A stretch of 64,000 bases of DNA from Micromonospora parathelypteridis (GCF_014201145.1 NZ_JACHDP010000001.1:5084001-5148000); one strand, 5' to 3'. Positions 33,596 to 42,808 are shown, counted from the first letter of the stretch. Numbers and translations are program-made. Notes: generated by a model from the sequence alone, not told the origin.

Positions 33596-34906
33596 TCACG
33601 AATGCGCGGCGGGCAGGGTGTCCATGAAGGAGCTGACCGAGAACACGGCTCGGCCGGCCCCGGCCGGGCCGTACCCGGGTGGGCTGGACAGGCCGTGAGC
33701 CTCCATCGTCGCGCGATAGACCTCGAGCAGACGGACGTGGTATTCGAGCGGTGCTCCTTCCGGGTTGGCCCGGCCGAGCGGCGTGGTGGGCTCCGGGCAC
33801 CAGGTGGTGAATCGCGGCATGATCCCTCGCGACATGAAGTACTCGAGCCCCTCGGCGGTGGAGTCGATCGCCGCACCCACGCTCGTGAAGCCATCCGGGG
33901 ACGCCATCTCGATGCCCGCCACGAAGTTCGGGATCACGTTGCGTGGGCCGAACACCTCGGCGGAATCGAGGATGCGGCGGTGCCATTCCTCCCGGCCCAC
34001 GTACCGTTCCTTGCCGGGGCAGTACAACTCGAACAGCCGCTTGTCCCACACCTCGTAGTTGGGGTGGTAGATGCGGATCCCGTAGTCGTGGAATCGTTGC
34101 ACGTCGGCTCGGGGCAGCGCCTGGGCGACGACCTTGCCGATCCACCGCCCGGGAAACCGCTCCTCGATGGCCTGAGCGTACCGACCGTAGAAATCCGCCT
34201 CGGCCAACCCGTTGACCTGCGAGGTGATGCTGCCACCGGTCAGCGTGTATGCCTGCGAGGCACGCTCGGTGTCGTGCCGGTCGATGATCTCCAGCGCTTC
34301 CAGCACCTCGTCGACGGGCTTGACCCCGGTGTAGGGGCGGCCAGCCTGCTTGTGCTGCCGCCAGTTGTGGTTGATGTCGCAGTACTGGCACTCCTCCTTC
34401 GCGCCGAAGTACTGGCAGACGCGGAACGCCGTGAGATAGATGAGGTAGCCCCACTGGATCGTCGGAGCGACCTCCATCACCGACTTGCCGTTGGCGAGCG
34501 TGTGCCGGTAGTAGGCCGGCATGGGAGGTAGTCCGACGTCGGCGATCGGCCGTCCGTCCAGGAACAGGCGCAGCCGACCGTCGCCGTCGGATCCGACGCG
34601 GTACGGCGAGCTGGGGTTGGTGCGGACCGAGACCACGGTACGACGCAGGTCGTACGGCCCGCCGGTGAGCACGATCTCCTCCGGTGGCCGCCGCAGCGCG
34701 GCCGTCCCCAGCTCCGGCAGCGTCCGGTGATCGAAGGAGAAGATGAAGTACGACTTCGGCTTGACGTTTCCGTTCTCGTTGTCGGTCAGGGCCGCGTCGT
34801 CGAAGGCGAGTCCGCCGCGCAGCAGATCCTCCTTGATGACCGCCTCTCGCGGCACCTCAGGGAAGCGGCCCATCAACTCTTCGATGAGGTCGGTACGCGA
34901 CGCCAT
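33596..34906 (-). CDS. Radical SAM protein downstream of sodN
   Basis: A 436-residue protein from ATG 34906 after GGAGGA. The three cysteines are in FRVCQYFGAKEECQYCDINH, spaced C-x8-C-x2-C instead of the usual C-x3-C-x2-C. A SAM-site stretch follows (AYTLTGGSITSQVNG), and the core continues with RWIGKVVAQALPRADVQRFH and NVIPNFVAGIEMASPDGF. A 180-residue N-terminal domain precedes the cluster motif. The substrate is unknown. It lies 62 bp behind the nickel superoxide dismutase on the same strand, and probably shares its transcript. Confidence 0.88.
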   Translation of the reverse strand: MASRTDLIEELMGRFPEVPREAVIKEDLLRGGLAFDDAALTDNENGNVKPKSYFIFSFDHRTLPELGTAALRRPPEEIVLTGGPYDLRRTVVSVRTNPSSPYRVGSDGDGRLRLFLDGRPIADVGLPPMPAYYRHTLANGKSVMEVAPTIQWGYLIYLTAFRVCQYFGAKEECQYCDINHNWRQHKQAGRPYTGVKPVDEVLEALEIIDRHDTERASQAYTLTGGSITSQVNGLAEADFYGRYAQAIEERFPGRWIGKVVAQALPRADVQRFHDYGIRIYHPNYEVWDKRLFELYCPGKERYVGREEWHRRILDSAEVFGPRNVIPNFVAGIEMASPDGFTSVGAAIDSTAEGLEYFMSRGIMPRFTTWCPEPTTPLGRANPEGAPLEYHVRLLEVYRATMEAHGLSSPPGYGPAGAGRAVFSVSSFMDTLPAAHS

Positions 34907-34968
34907 CGCAGTCCTCCTTCACGCGGGGTGCCGGACCGGGTGGCCAGCGCCACCCGGTTTCGGTCGGA

Positions 34969-35373
34969 TCAGCTCTGCTTGGTCTCCCAGAAGATCTTCG
35001 AGATCTCCTCGATCTTCGCAAGGAGTTGCTCCGCGACCGCCGGGTCCGCCGCGCCCTTCGCACCGCCGGCTCCAGCGAGCTTGGTGGCCTCGTTGAAGAG
35101 GCCGTGCAGGTGGGGGTACTTCTCGAAGTGCGGTGCCTTGAAGTAGTCGGTCCACAGGACCCAGAGGTGGTGCTTGACCAGCTCGGCGCGCTGCTCCTTG
35201 ATGATCAGCGATCGAGTCCGGAACTCCGGATCGTCGCTGGCCTGGTACTTCTCGGAGATCGCCTTGATCGACTCAGCCTCGATGCGGGCCTGCGCCGGGT
35301 CGTACACGCCGCAGGGAAGATCGCAGTGCGCGCTCACGACGACGCGCGGGCGGAGTAGGCGTGGCAGGTACAT
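34969..35373 (-). CDS. sodN: Nickel superoxide dismutase precursor
   Basis: A 134-residue protein. A 15-residue propeptide (MYLPRLLRPRVVVSA) precedes the nickel hook HCDLPCGVYDPAQARIEAES: His1, Cys2 and Cys6 of the mature chain bind nickel. The remainder is the four-helix bundle ending KIEEISKIFWETKQS. It disproportionates superoxide as a hexamer in the cytoplasm. Maturation requires cleavage before His1, normally by the SodX peptidase, whose gene is not adjacent here. Followed by a radical SAM gene. Confidence 0.97.
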   Translation of the reverse strand: MYLPRLLRPRVVVSAHCDLPCGVYDPAQARIEAESIKAISEKYQASDDPEFRTRSLIIKEQRAELVKHHLWVLWTDYFKAPHFEKYPHLHGLFNEATKLAGAGGAKGAADPAVAEQLLAKIEEISKIFWETKQS

Positions 35374-35528
35374 CCGAATCCTTCCGACAACGGTGATGGT
35401 TGGCGAACTTCCGGCCGGGCAGCTCCGCCGTCCGTCCGCCTCCCGAGCCGTAACTTGATCTACAACGGCACGCTAGAACCTGAACCGCGCTTCATGTCAA
35501 GAGTGGGCCGTTGGCCGGCGGCGCCGAC

Positions 35529-36212
35529 TCACCTCACCGCGGGACCGCTCACGCGCAGCGCCAGCCTGGCCAGGAGCGCGCCCAGGGAGAGGTCTGCGGC
35601 GCTGGGCAACACCAGGTCCGCAGCCGTGAAGCGGGCGTGGTCCGCGTGTGGGTTCGGCACGGCAACGCAGCGGAGCCCAGCGGCGAGTGCCGCCGCCACG
35701 CCATGCGCGGTGTCCTCGAACGCGACCGCCTGATCCGCAGGCAGCCCGAGCCGTTCGAGTGCCAGCAGGTAGACCGCCGGATCGGGCTTGTGCGCGTGCA
35801 CCTCCTCGCCGGTCGCCAGCACGTCGAACCGCGCCCGCAGCCCTGCCTGGTCCAGCAGGGCACCCACGTGTGCGAGCGGGGAACTGCTCGCCACGGCGAG
35901 CCGCAGCCCCAGCTCTGCGGCCTGGTCCAGCCATTCGACGATGCCGGGCGCGGGCTTCAGCGCCGCATTCAGCTCTGCTCGGTACGCCATCCGCAGCGCG
36001 TGGCTGGACGTGCGGTCGTAACCCGACCCGACTGCCGCTTCGAGCGCCGTGTACCGAGCCGCGTTCGCGTCCCCGCCATGGTCGGCGAAGAAGCCCTTCG
36101 GGTCGAGCCGCAGGCCATGCCGCCGCCACTCCCAACGCCAACTCTCCAGCAGGGTGGTCTCCGTGTCCATCAGCAGACCGTCGAAGTCGAGGATCAGGGC
36201 TTTCGTCGTCAC
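35529..36212 (-). CDS. HAD-family hydrolase (beta-phosphoglucomutase-like)
   Basis: About 227 residues from GTG 36212 (VTTKALILDFDGLLMDTETT); the frame opens 12 codons earlier. Motif I is DFDGLLMDTE, motif II is LRLAVASSSPLAHV, motif III Lys is in EEVHAHKPDPAVYLLAL, and motif IV is AVAFEDTAHGVAAALAAG. These show a phosphatase or phosphoglucomutase of subfamily IA with a helical cap. The substrate is unknown. Confidence 0.88.
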   Translation of the reverse strand: MTTKALILDFDGLLMDTETTLLESWRWEWRRHGLRLDPKGFFADHGGDANAARYTALEAAVGSGYDRTSSHALRMAYRAELNAALKPAPGIVEWLDQAAELGLRLAVASSSPLAHVGALLDQAGLRARFDVLATGEEVHAHKPDPAVYLLALERLGLPADQAVAFEDTAHGVAAALAAGLRCVAVPNPHADHARFTAADLVLPSAADLSLGALLARLALRVSGPAVR

Positions 36213-36275
36213 AGCGGCCAGTATCCCGGTCCTGCTCACCGGGCCCACCAGCCGGCCGGCGCGGTCGCTCGGGCC

Positions 36276-37082
36276 TCAGTCCCTCCCCGGGCGCTGATTC
36301 TGAATGAGAGTCAACAGGGCGGCATGTGTCCGCTCGTCCGCGGCGACGAGGAGACCGTTCCCGCCGGCGTGAACCGGCTGACCGTCGATCCCGGTGACCA
36401 CGCAACCGGCCGCCTGACAGAGGGCGATCCCGGCCGCGAAGTGGACGCTGTCGCCCAGGTGGTGCCCGTCCGTGACATAGGCGGCGCGGCGACCGGCAGC
36501 GACCCAACCCACGGCCAGGGTGGTGGAGACGACGCGCGGGCGGAACTGTTCGATGAAGCCTTCGTCGGCGAGCATCCGGGCCGCCCGGAAGACGTGCTTG
36601 TTGGGAAATGGCGGGTCGAGATTGACGTCGACCAGACTCGACTCGGCCGACGGGGTGAGCCGCTCGTCGAGGCCACCACGGCGCACGAACGCGGCGATGC
36701 CGTCGGTCCAGAACACCTCGTCGGTGAAGGGGTCAGCGGAGGCGGCCACCGTGACTCCCGCCCCTGATCGCAGAGCGACGTTGACCGAGGCCAGCATGTT
36801 GCCCACGGCATAGTTCAACGTCCCGCACAACGGGTCGACTAACCACGTACGTCCGTTTCCGCCGGTGCCGGTGCGTCCGCTCTCCTCCGCCAACACGACG
36901 TCGTGCGGACGCTCCGCGCGCAGGACAGCGAGGATCGCCTTCTCCGCCTCGACGTCGGCGGTGGTGGCGAAGTCGCCCGCGGTCTTCATGAAGCGTGTCA
37001 GCGACGATCCGTAATGGGAACGGACGACTGTGGCTCCGGCTTCCGCCGCCTCGATGGCCAGCGCGTGATCGGTGATCGACAT
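36276..37082 (-). CDS. Inositol-monophosphatase-like protein with altered metal motif
   Basis: A 268-residue protein of the IMPase fold: FATTADVEAEKAILAVLRA, VVLAEESGRTG (first metal Glu) and LVDPLCGTLNYAVGNMLASV. The canonical DPxDGTxN motif reads DPLCGTLN, with Cys in place of the second metal-binding Asp. The distal Asp is in GDSVHFAAGIALCQAAG. It may be an atypical phosphatase or catalytically changed. It lies 63 bp upstream of the HAD gene, on the same strand. Confidence 0.85.
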   Translation of the reverse strand: MSITDHALAIEAAEAGATVVRSHYGSSLTRFMKTAGDFATTADVEAEKAILAVLRAERPHDVVLAEESGRTGTGGNGRTWLVDPLCGTLNYAVGNMLASVNVALRSGAGVTVAASADPFTDEVFWTDGIAAFVRRGGLDERLTPSAESSLVDVNLDPPFPNKHVFRAARMLADEGFIEQFRPRVVSTTLAVGWVAAGRRAAYVTDGHHLGDSVHFAAGIALCQAAGCVVTGIDGQPVHAGGNGLLVAADERTHAALLTLIQNQRPGRD

Positions 37083-37109
37083 GCGGTAAGTATCGCGGGC
37101 CGGACCGCG

Positions 37110-37147
37110 GTGACCGCCGCCCGCTCGGTCGGGCGGGCGGCGGTCAC
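37110..37147 (-). terminator. Terminator downstream of Ig-repeat gene
   Basis: A perfect 15-bp stem (GTGACCGCCGCCCGC at 37110-37124 with 37133-37147), 8-base loop, ending 8 bp beyond the stop codon of the Ig-repeat gene. Confidence 0.8.
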
Positions 37148-37154
37148 GAACGCA

Positions 37155-38582
37155 TCAGCAGTCGCAGTCGGGCGGCACGATGTAGAAGAAGACGCTCGTG
37201 GTGCCCGCCTGGTACGTGGCGTTGCCGGCCCAGGAGAACTCGTACTGGAATTGCGGGTAGGTGCTGGCATCCATCGTCGGCGGCGAGTCGCGGTAGGAGA
37301 AGGTGCCGTCCGTGGCGGTGGTCACCTGAGGAAGGGTGACCGAGGAGCCGTCCGGGCCGATCCGCTGCACGGTCAGTCGCAGCCGCGCGCCGATCGACTC
37401 GGCGTTGACATCCGTGACCTTGCCCTCGACGACCGCCTGCTGCCCGTTGAGGAGGGTGCGGTCGGGCGAGGTGGCGTCGATGACGGACGGCTGCTTCTGC
37501 ACGGTGCCGGTGATCGTGCCGGTGGCTCTGCGGTGGGTGGAGTTGCCTCCCCAGGTCACGGTGTAGGCGACCTGCCCGGTCCTGCTCACGGTGTCGTCGA
37601 AGCCGAAGCCACAGGAGGCGTCGGTGGTCACGTCCGGCAATCGCTTCGCCGCGCCGCCGTTGATCCGCCGGCTCACCTGGACCACGGTCGGCCCCTGGCA
37701 TGCGCCGACGTCGTAGGTCACGGCGCCGGTGACCTGGAACGTCATTCCGATGTACGCCGGGTCCGCCACCTGCCCGGCGATGTGCGAGTCCGGGGACGAC
37801 ACGCTGATCTCGTGGCTGGCGGACGGGGCCGCGTACACCTCATTGCCGTGCCAGCTGACGGTGTAGACGTACCGGCCGCCCTGAACAGGGGTGTCGAGGA
37901 CGGTGAAGGCGCCACGGCTGTCGGTGGTGACGTTTGCCAGCTGCTCGATGGCGCCGTCGAGGCGGTTGTTCCAGATGGTCCGGGTCACCGCCAGGGTCTC
38001 TGACTGCGCGGGCGCCTCATCGTCGAGGCCCAGCGTGCCGGCGAGCGACAGTTGCCTGCCGTCCCTGCCGCTTGTCGGGCCGTCGAGGGTGAGCGACGCG
38101 GCGCGCCCCGCGACCGGAACGGTCACCGAGGCAGTGCTGCCCTCATAGTTCTCGGTCCCATACCAGTAGGCGTCGTAGCGGAGGTGGCCACTCAGCGGGG
38201 GAGTGTCCGTGAGGGTGAAGGTGCCGTCGGCTGTGGTGGTGGTGGAGAGCGTGGTCCAGGTCCCGTCCGGGACGACGCGGTTGACCAGTAGCTGTTGCAC
38301 CCCTGGATCGGCGCCGTCGGCCAGGGTGAGCCGGCCGGTGATGCTGATCGGGTCGAGCGCGGTCGCGGAGGCAGGTGCGGTCAGCGAGATGGCCGACGTG
38401 GAGAGCGTCGGATCGGCCAGGCTGACTGCGGCCGAGCCTGGCCCGGCCACGCCGGCCGCGGCGGAGGCCGGCCCGGCCACGCCGACTGCGGCGGCGGCAA
38501 CCAGGGTCACCGCGGCGGTCGTGCCGGCGATCCGGCGCGGCAGTGCGGCGCGGATCTGTGCGAAAGACGATCTGTGCAGCAT
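37155..38582 (-). CDS. Secreted protein with four Ig-like repeats
   Basis: About 475 residues from ATG 38582 (GGGAG upstream). An N-terminal basic region and hydrophobic stretch (AAVTLVAAAAVGVAGPASA) form the signal peptide. Four repeats of about 100-115 residues end in similar strands: LRYDAYWYGTENYEGSTAS, YVYTVSWHGNEVYAAPSAS, VAYTVTWGGNSTHRRATGT and YEFSWAGNATYQAGTTS. Each is preceded by a DGxF-type turn. The tail ends PPDCDC. It is probably a surface or adhesive protein; no anchor is visible. Confidence 0.82.
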   Translation of the reverse strand: MLHRSSFAQIRAALPRRIAGTTAAVTLVAAAAVGVAGPASAAAGVAGPGSAAVSLADPTLSTSAISLTAPASATALDPISITGRLTLADGADPGVQQLLVNRVVPDGTWTTLSTTTTADGTFTLTDTPPLSGHLRYDAYWYGTENYEGSTASVTVPVAGRAASLTLDGPTSGRDGRQLSLAGTLGLDDEAPAQSETLAVTRTIWNNRLDGAIEQLANVTTDSRGAFTVLDTPVQGGRYVYTVSWHGNEVYAAPSASHEISVSSPDSHIAGQVADPAYIGMTFQVTGAVTYDVGACQGPTVVQVSRRINGGAAKRLPDVTTDASCGFGFDDTVSRTGQVAYTVTWGGNSTHRRATGTITGTVQKQPSVIDATSPDRTLLNGQQAVVEGKVTDVNAESIGARLRLTVQRIGPDGSSVTLPQVTTATDGTFSYRDSPPTMDASTYPQFQYEFSWAGNATYQAGTTSVFFYIVPPDCDC

Positions 38583-38764
38583 GAGCGCTCCCAGTCTGGG
38601 CAACACGTCGTCACCCGAACGGGATCATGGCTGGCCCCTCCGACGGGAATCCACCCAGCTACGTCTATCGGCCCGGCATCTTCACATATTGATAAATGTG
38701 ACGCCGCCGGCCGGCCTGCGGACCTTGCGGTGCTGCTCGGGCCCAACCGCTGGCGACAGTCAGG

Positions 38765-39214
38765 TCAGGACACCGCGGCCTTCACCAGCTCGATGACCTT
38801 CTTCTCCACCGCCGGGCTCCACTTCTGCAGCGCGTACGCCACCGGCCAGAGGTCTCCGTCGTCGAGGTTGGCCGTGTCCTGGAAGCCCAGCGTCGAGTAC
38901 CGGTAGTTGAACTTGCCGGAGTCCTGGAAGAACACGACGATCTTGCCGTCCGCGTTCGCGTAGGCGGGCATGCCGTACCAGGTCTTCGGCGAGAGATCCG
39001 GGGCGGCGGCGGTCACCGCCACGTGGACGCGCTCCGCGAGCGCACGATCCTCCGGCTCCATCTGCGCGATCCGGTCGAGGATCGCTTGCAGTCCGTCGGC
39101 CTTCTTGGCACCCTTCTTGCCCTCGGCGCGCAGCTCGGAGGCGCGCTCCTTCATCGCGGCCCGCTCCTCCGGGCTGAAACCGTCGGACGTGGTCGTGGTG
39201 GTCTTCGCGGACAT
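38765..39214 (-). CDS. DUF1801 / YdhG-like protein
   Basis: A 149-residue soluble protein. A Lys/Glu-rich helical N-terminal half (FSPEERAAMKERASELRAEG) precedes the DUF1801 core with LSPKTWYGMPAYANADGKIV and FFQDSGKFNYRYSTLGFQD. Members have a frataxin-like fold and some are proposed iron chaperones. It begins with ATG after GGGAG. Function is unproven. Confidence 0.88.
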   Translation of the reverse strand: MSAKTTTTTSDGFSPEERAAMKERASELRAEGKKGAKKADGLQAILDRIAQMEPEDRALAERVHVAVTAAAPDLSPKTWYGMPAYANADGKIVVFFQDSGKFNYRYSTLGFQDTANLDDGDLWPVAYALQKWSPAVEKKVIELVKAAVS

Positions 39215-39343
39215 TCTCGGGCTCCCTCTCGTCGTCCAGGTGCGGCGTGATGCCGGCGACCTGGGAAAAGGCTAGGCCGGGACGACGCCCGCGGGCTTCT
39301 CGATTCCTGATCGGTCCGTCTCGGGACGGCGGCGTCTCCCGAC

Positions 39344-40060
39344 CTAAGCCGCCTCGTTCGACGTCGAGGCTCGGGCAGCGGCGATGGTCCGTCCACGCTC
39401 CGACTCGGGGAAGCGGTCGATCATGGCACGCACCTCGTCGGCGCTCACGTCGGCGCCGAACAACTCGCTGCCCGGCTCGAGCCGTACGCCCTCGGCGAGG
39501 GGACCGGCGACGACCGGATCGAAGCCCAGTGCGTCCACGAGACCCGCGACCGTGGTGAGATCAGTGGCGCTGTCGGCGGCGATCGCGATGGCCTTGCGGC
39601 CAGGTGTTCCCGCTGGGCGGGCCTCGTCCTCAAGATCGTGGTAGCCCATGTGGTTGAACGCCTTGACGACACGGGACCCGGACAGGAACGCCTGGACGGT
39701 CTCGCTCGACGAGGTACGCGGGTTGGTGAGGTCGTCGCGAATGCCGTCGATCTCCCACCAGTAGTTCATGGCATCGACGACAAGCTTGCCGTGCAGTGCG
39801 TCAGCGGGAACGCTGCGGTACTTGCCCAGCGGAAGGGCGAGGATGACGATGTCCGCACCGGCCACCGCGTCAACCGCCGTGGTGGCTGCCGCCCCGGGCG
39901 CGAGCACCTCGACGGTGAGGGCGATCTTCGCCGGGTCGCCGGAGCCGGCGACCAGCACCCGGTAGCCGGCGGCGACGGCGAGCCGGGCGAGCACCGTACC
40001 CACCTTGCCGGCCCCGAGGATACCGAGGGTCTGGGGCCGGCTCCGGTCGTTGTCGTTCAT
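39344..40060 (-). CDS. NADPH-dependent F420 reductase-like protein
   Basis: A 238-residue Rossmann protein from ATG 40060 (AAAGGA upstream). The nucleotide loop is [17 protein letters not shown], and later segments [16 protein letters not shown] and [16 protein letters not shown] follow the F420-dependent NADP oxidoreductase pattern. It would pass hydride between NADP(H) and F420. The adjacent luciferase-like genes and the Ddn-like gene at 46311 could use F420. A general NADP-binding role is an alternative. Confidence 0.85.
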   Translation of the reverse strand: MNDNDRSRPQTLGILGAGKVGTVLARLAVAAGYRVLVAGSGDPAKIALTVEVLAPGAAATTAVDAVAGADIVILALPLGKYRSVPADALHGKLVVDAMNYWWEIDGIRDDLTNPRTSSSETVQAFLSGSRVVKAFNHMGYHDLEDEARPAGTPGRKAIAIAADSATDLTTVAGLVDALGFDPVVAGPLAEGVRLEPGSELFGADVSADEVRAMIDRFPESERGRTIAAARASTSNEAA

Positions 40061-40116
40061 GTCGTCCTTTCGGTACGTCGTGCGTCGGTGAGACTTCGTG
40101 CGTCCGTGAGCGCCGG

Positions 40117-41148
40117 TCAGCTGGCCAGGATGTCGCGGACCATGGGGATCACCCTGGAGCCGTACAGTTCCACGGCCCGCATCCGGGCGCTCACCGGCTG
40201 CGCGCCAGCCGAGTAGATGAGGTCGAACCGCCCGACGCCCAGGCTGCGGATCGCGCGCGCCATCCGGCGGGCCACGGTCTCCGGCGAGCCGATGTAGAGG
40301 GATCCTCCCTCCACCTCGGAGTCGAACTCCTGGCGGCGGATCGGTGGCCAACCCCGCAGCGCGCCGATCCGGTTTCGCATGACGCGGTAGTGCGGCCAGT
40401 AGATCTCCTTCGCCTCCTCGTCGGTGTCGGCGATGAAGCCTGGCGAGTGCATACCGACCGGGTGTGCGGTCGTACCGAGCTGATCGGCCGCCCGGCGGTA
40501 CAGGTCGATGTAGGGCGCGAAGCGCTCGGGGGCGCCGCCGATGATGGCGAGCATGAGCGGAAGCCCGTACTGGGCGGTGCGCACGACCGACTGCGGTGAG
40601 CCGCCCACACCGACCCAGGTGCTCAGGTGGCCCGACTCGGTCTTCGGGAAGACGTCGGCGTTCTCCAGCGGGGCGCGCAGGGTGCCGCTCCAGGTGACCG
40701 GCTTCTCGTCGAGGAGCTTGACGAACAGCTCGATCTTCTCTTCGAACAGCGTGTCGTAGTCGCGCAGGTCGTAGCCGAAGAGGGGAAAGGACTCGGTGAA
40801 CGATCCGCGACCGAGGATGACCTCGGCCCGGCCGTGCGACAGCGCGTCGACCGTGGCGAACCGCTGGAACACCCGGACCGGATCGTCCGAACTCAGCACG
40901 GTCACCCCGGACGCCAACCGGATCCGCTTCGTACGGGTGGCGATCCCCGCGAGCACCGTCTCCGGTGTCGACACCGAGTACTCCGGCCGATGGTGCTCGC
41001 CTAGGGCGATGACGTCGACGCCGAGTTCGTCGGCGAGCACCGCCTCGTCGACGACCTGTCGGATCGCCGCAGCGTGGGACACGAGCTTGCCGGCGTCGTC
41101 CTCCGGTACGTCGCCGAACGTGTCGAGGCCGAACAAGAGGTCAGACAT
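40117..41148 (-). CDS. LLM-class flavin-dependent oxidoreductase A
   Basis: A 343-residue luciferase-like protein from ATG 41148, overlapping the upstream paralogue by 8 bp. Its TIM barrel shows [40 protein letters not shown] and [20 protein letters not shown]. Such enzymes use FMN or F420 to oxidise small organic molecules. It is about half identical in look to the next gene, so an old tandem duplication is likely. Confidence 0.93.
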   Translation of the reverse strand: MSDLLFGLDTFGDVPEDDAGKLVSHAAAIRQVVDEAVLADELGVDVIALGEHHRPEYSVSTPETVLAGIATRTKRIRLASGVTVLSSDDPVRVFQRFATVDALSHGRAEVILGRGSFTESFPLFGYDLRDYDTLFEEKIELFVKLLDEKPVTWSGTLRAPLENADVFPKTESGHLSTWVGVGGSPQSVVRTAQYGLPLMLAIIGGAPERFAPYIDLYRRAADQLGTTAHPVGMHSPGFIADTDEEAKEIYWPHYRVMRNRIGALRGWPPIRRQEFDSEVEGGSLYIGSPETVARRMARAIRSLGVGRFDLIYSAGAQPVSARMRAVELYGSRVIPMVRDILAS

Positions 41149-42190
41149 TGGTGGGCTCCTTCGCCAGCAGCTCCCGGACCCGCGGCGCGACCTCACTGCC
41201 GAGCAGTTGGATGGTGCGTGCGCGTGCCTCGCGGGGCAGGTGCATGATGTCGTACTTCAGGTCGAAGCGGCTCAGCCGCAGGTCACGGGCGACCGTGGCG
41301 ATCTTCTGCGCCACCGTCTCGGGTGATCCGACGAAGAGCGCGCCGTGGTCGATTTCAGCCTCGTAGCGCGCGCGGTCCGGTTTGTAGAAGCCGCGTTCCT
41401 CGGCGAGCGCCGCCACGACCGGCTGCCAGTATCGCCACCACGTCTCCACCGCCTCCTCGTCGGTGTCTGCGACAAGGCCGAGTGAGTGCTGCCCGATTGG
41501 CTGCAGGGTATGCCCGAATTGTTCGAGCGCCTTGGTGTAGAGGTCGACGTGGCCGGCGAAGCGCTGGGGACGCCCACCGATGATCGCGAGCATCAGCGGA
41601 AGTCCGTGCCGGGCGGCGCGGATGACCGAGTTCGGGCTCCCTCCGACGCCGATCCACGTCGGAATGCCGCCGGGCCGCATCCGCGGATGGAGGCGCTGCC
41701 CAATCAGGGGGCTTCGTACGGTGCCGGACCAGGTGACGGGTTCGTCCCGCTGAAGCCGCAGGAAGAGGTCCAGCTTCTCCTCGAACAACCGCTCGTAGTC
41801 GGCCAGGTCGTAGCCGAACAGCGGGAACGACTCGGTCGCCGATGCGCGTCCGAGAACCATCTGGGCGCGACCGTTGGACACGGCGTCGAGGGTGGCGAAC
41901 TCGTGGAAGAGGCGTACCGGATCGTTCGTGCTGAGCACCGTGACCGAGGTGCCGAGGCGGATCCGCTCGGTCGCGGTCGCCGCCGCCGCGAGCAACACGG
42001 GTGTGGCCGAGTCGTTGTGGCCCTCTCGGTAGTGCTCACCGAGGCTGAACACGTCGAGCCCGACCGACTCGGCGAGTCGTGCCTCGTCCACGAGGAGCCG
42101 TACGGTCTCGGCGTCGCTCAGGACCCGGTCGCCGTCGGTGGCCACCTCCCCGAACGAGTTGAGCCCCAGTTCGAAACCTGCGGCTGTCAT
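41141..42190 (-). CDS. LLM-class flavin-dependent oxidoreductase B
   Basis: A 349-residue paralogue of the downstream gene: VGLDVFSLGEHYREGHNDSA, TERIRLGTSVTVLSTNDPVR and PTWIGVGGSPNSVIRAARHG. The start is ATG after GAGGAGG. It is first in the operon and divergent from a MarR regulator; twin palindromic sites lie in the 108-bp gap. The natural substrate is unknown. Confidence 0.93.
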   Translation of the reverse strand: MTAAGFELGLNSFGEVATDGDRVLSDAETVRLLVDEARLAESVGLDVFSLGEHYREGHNDSATPVLLAAAATATERIRLGTSVTVLSTNDPVRLFHEFATLDAVSNGRAQMVLGRASATESFPLFGYDLADYERLFEEKLDLFLRLQRDEPVTWSGTVRSPLIGQRLHPRMRPGGIPTWIGVGGSPNSVIRAARHGLPLMLAIIGGRPQRFAGHVDLYTKALEQFGHTLQPIGQHSLGLVADTDEEAVETWWRYWQPVVAALAEERGFYKPDRARYEAEIDHGALFVGSPETVAQKIATVARDLRLSRFDLKYDIMHLPREARARTIQLLGSEVAPRVRELLAKEPTNV

Positions 42191-42242
42191 CCTGTCCTCC
42201 TCGGTGCTCCGGCCGGTGACCCCGCGGGAGCGGACCTACCGG

Positions 42243-42254
42243 TTGACGTGTCAA
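42243..42254. promoter_or_regulatory. MarR operator, site 1
   Basis: TTGACGTGTCAA, itself nearly symmetric, and the exact reverse complement of site 2. It lies 53 bp before the LLM operon start. The centres of the two sites are 29 bp apart, close to three helical turns. Confidence 0.7.
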
Positions 42255-42271
42255 TGATGCTAACTTGGCGA

Positions 42272-42283
42272 TTGACACGTCAA
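42272..42283. promoter_or_regulatory. MarR operator, site 2
   Basis: TTGACACGTCAA, 16 bp before the marR start codon. The position fits autorepression, while site 1 would cover the divergent LLM promoter. Confidence 0.7.
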
Positions 42284-42298
42284 TTCCAGGAGAGTGAG

Positions 42299-42790
42299 AT
42301 GACGGACGCCACACCCGGCCGGCGGGGAGGACGCCAACTCCCGACCGCGGAGGAGCTGCGGATCTGGCGGGACTTCATCGAGACGACGGCGGCGTTGGGC
42401 TCCCGGCTCGAGTCCCGCCTACAGAGCGACTCCTCGCTCTCGACGGGGGACTACGCCGTCCTGCTCGCTCTGAGCGAGGCGGAGGGTCAGGCGATGCGTT
42501 CCTCCGCACTCGCGTCGCACATCGGATGGGAGCGAAGTCGGCTCTCCCACCACCTGGGGCGGATGGAGCGGCGTGGCCTCATCCGTCGGCAGGAGTGCGC
42601 GACTGTGCCCCGGGGGGCGGAGGTGCTGCTCACAGCGGCCGGAGCCGAGGCGTTCCGGGGAGCCACGTTTCCGCACCTGCGCGCCATTCGCGAACTCTTC
42701 GTCGACGCCCTGACGCCGGATCAGGTCCTCGTGGCGGGCGAGATCGCAGCGGCGCTCAGAGTGCACCTCGACGCCCTGCGCGAGAAATGA
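42299..42790 (+). CDS. MarR-family transcriptional regulator
   Basis: A 163-residue regulator from ATG 42299 (CCAGGAGAG upstream). The winged helix is RSSALASHIGWERSRLSHHL, GRMERRGLIRRQECATVPRG and a helical dimer region. An N-terminal Arg-rich arm is typical. It probably controls the divergent luciferase-like operon through the paired TTGACRYGTCAA sites. The effector is unknown. Confidence 0.93.
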   Translation: MTDATPGRRGGRQLPTAEELRIWRDFIETTAALGSRLESRLQSDSSLSTGDYAVLLALSEAEGQAMRSSALASHIGWERSRLSHHLGRMERRGLIRRQECATVPRGAEVLLTAAGAEAFRGATFPHLRAIRELFVDALTPDQVLVAGEIAAALRVHLDALREK

Positions 42791-42808
42791 TCTCCAGGCG
42801 CCCGTCAG

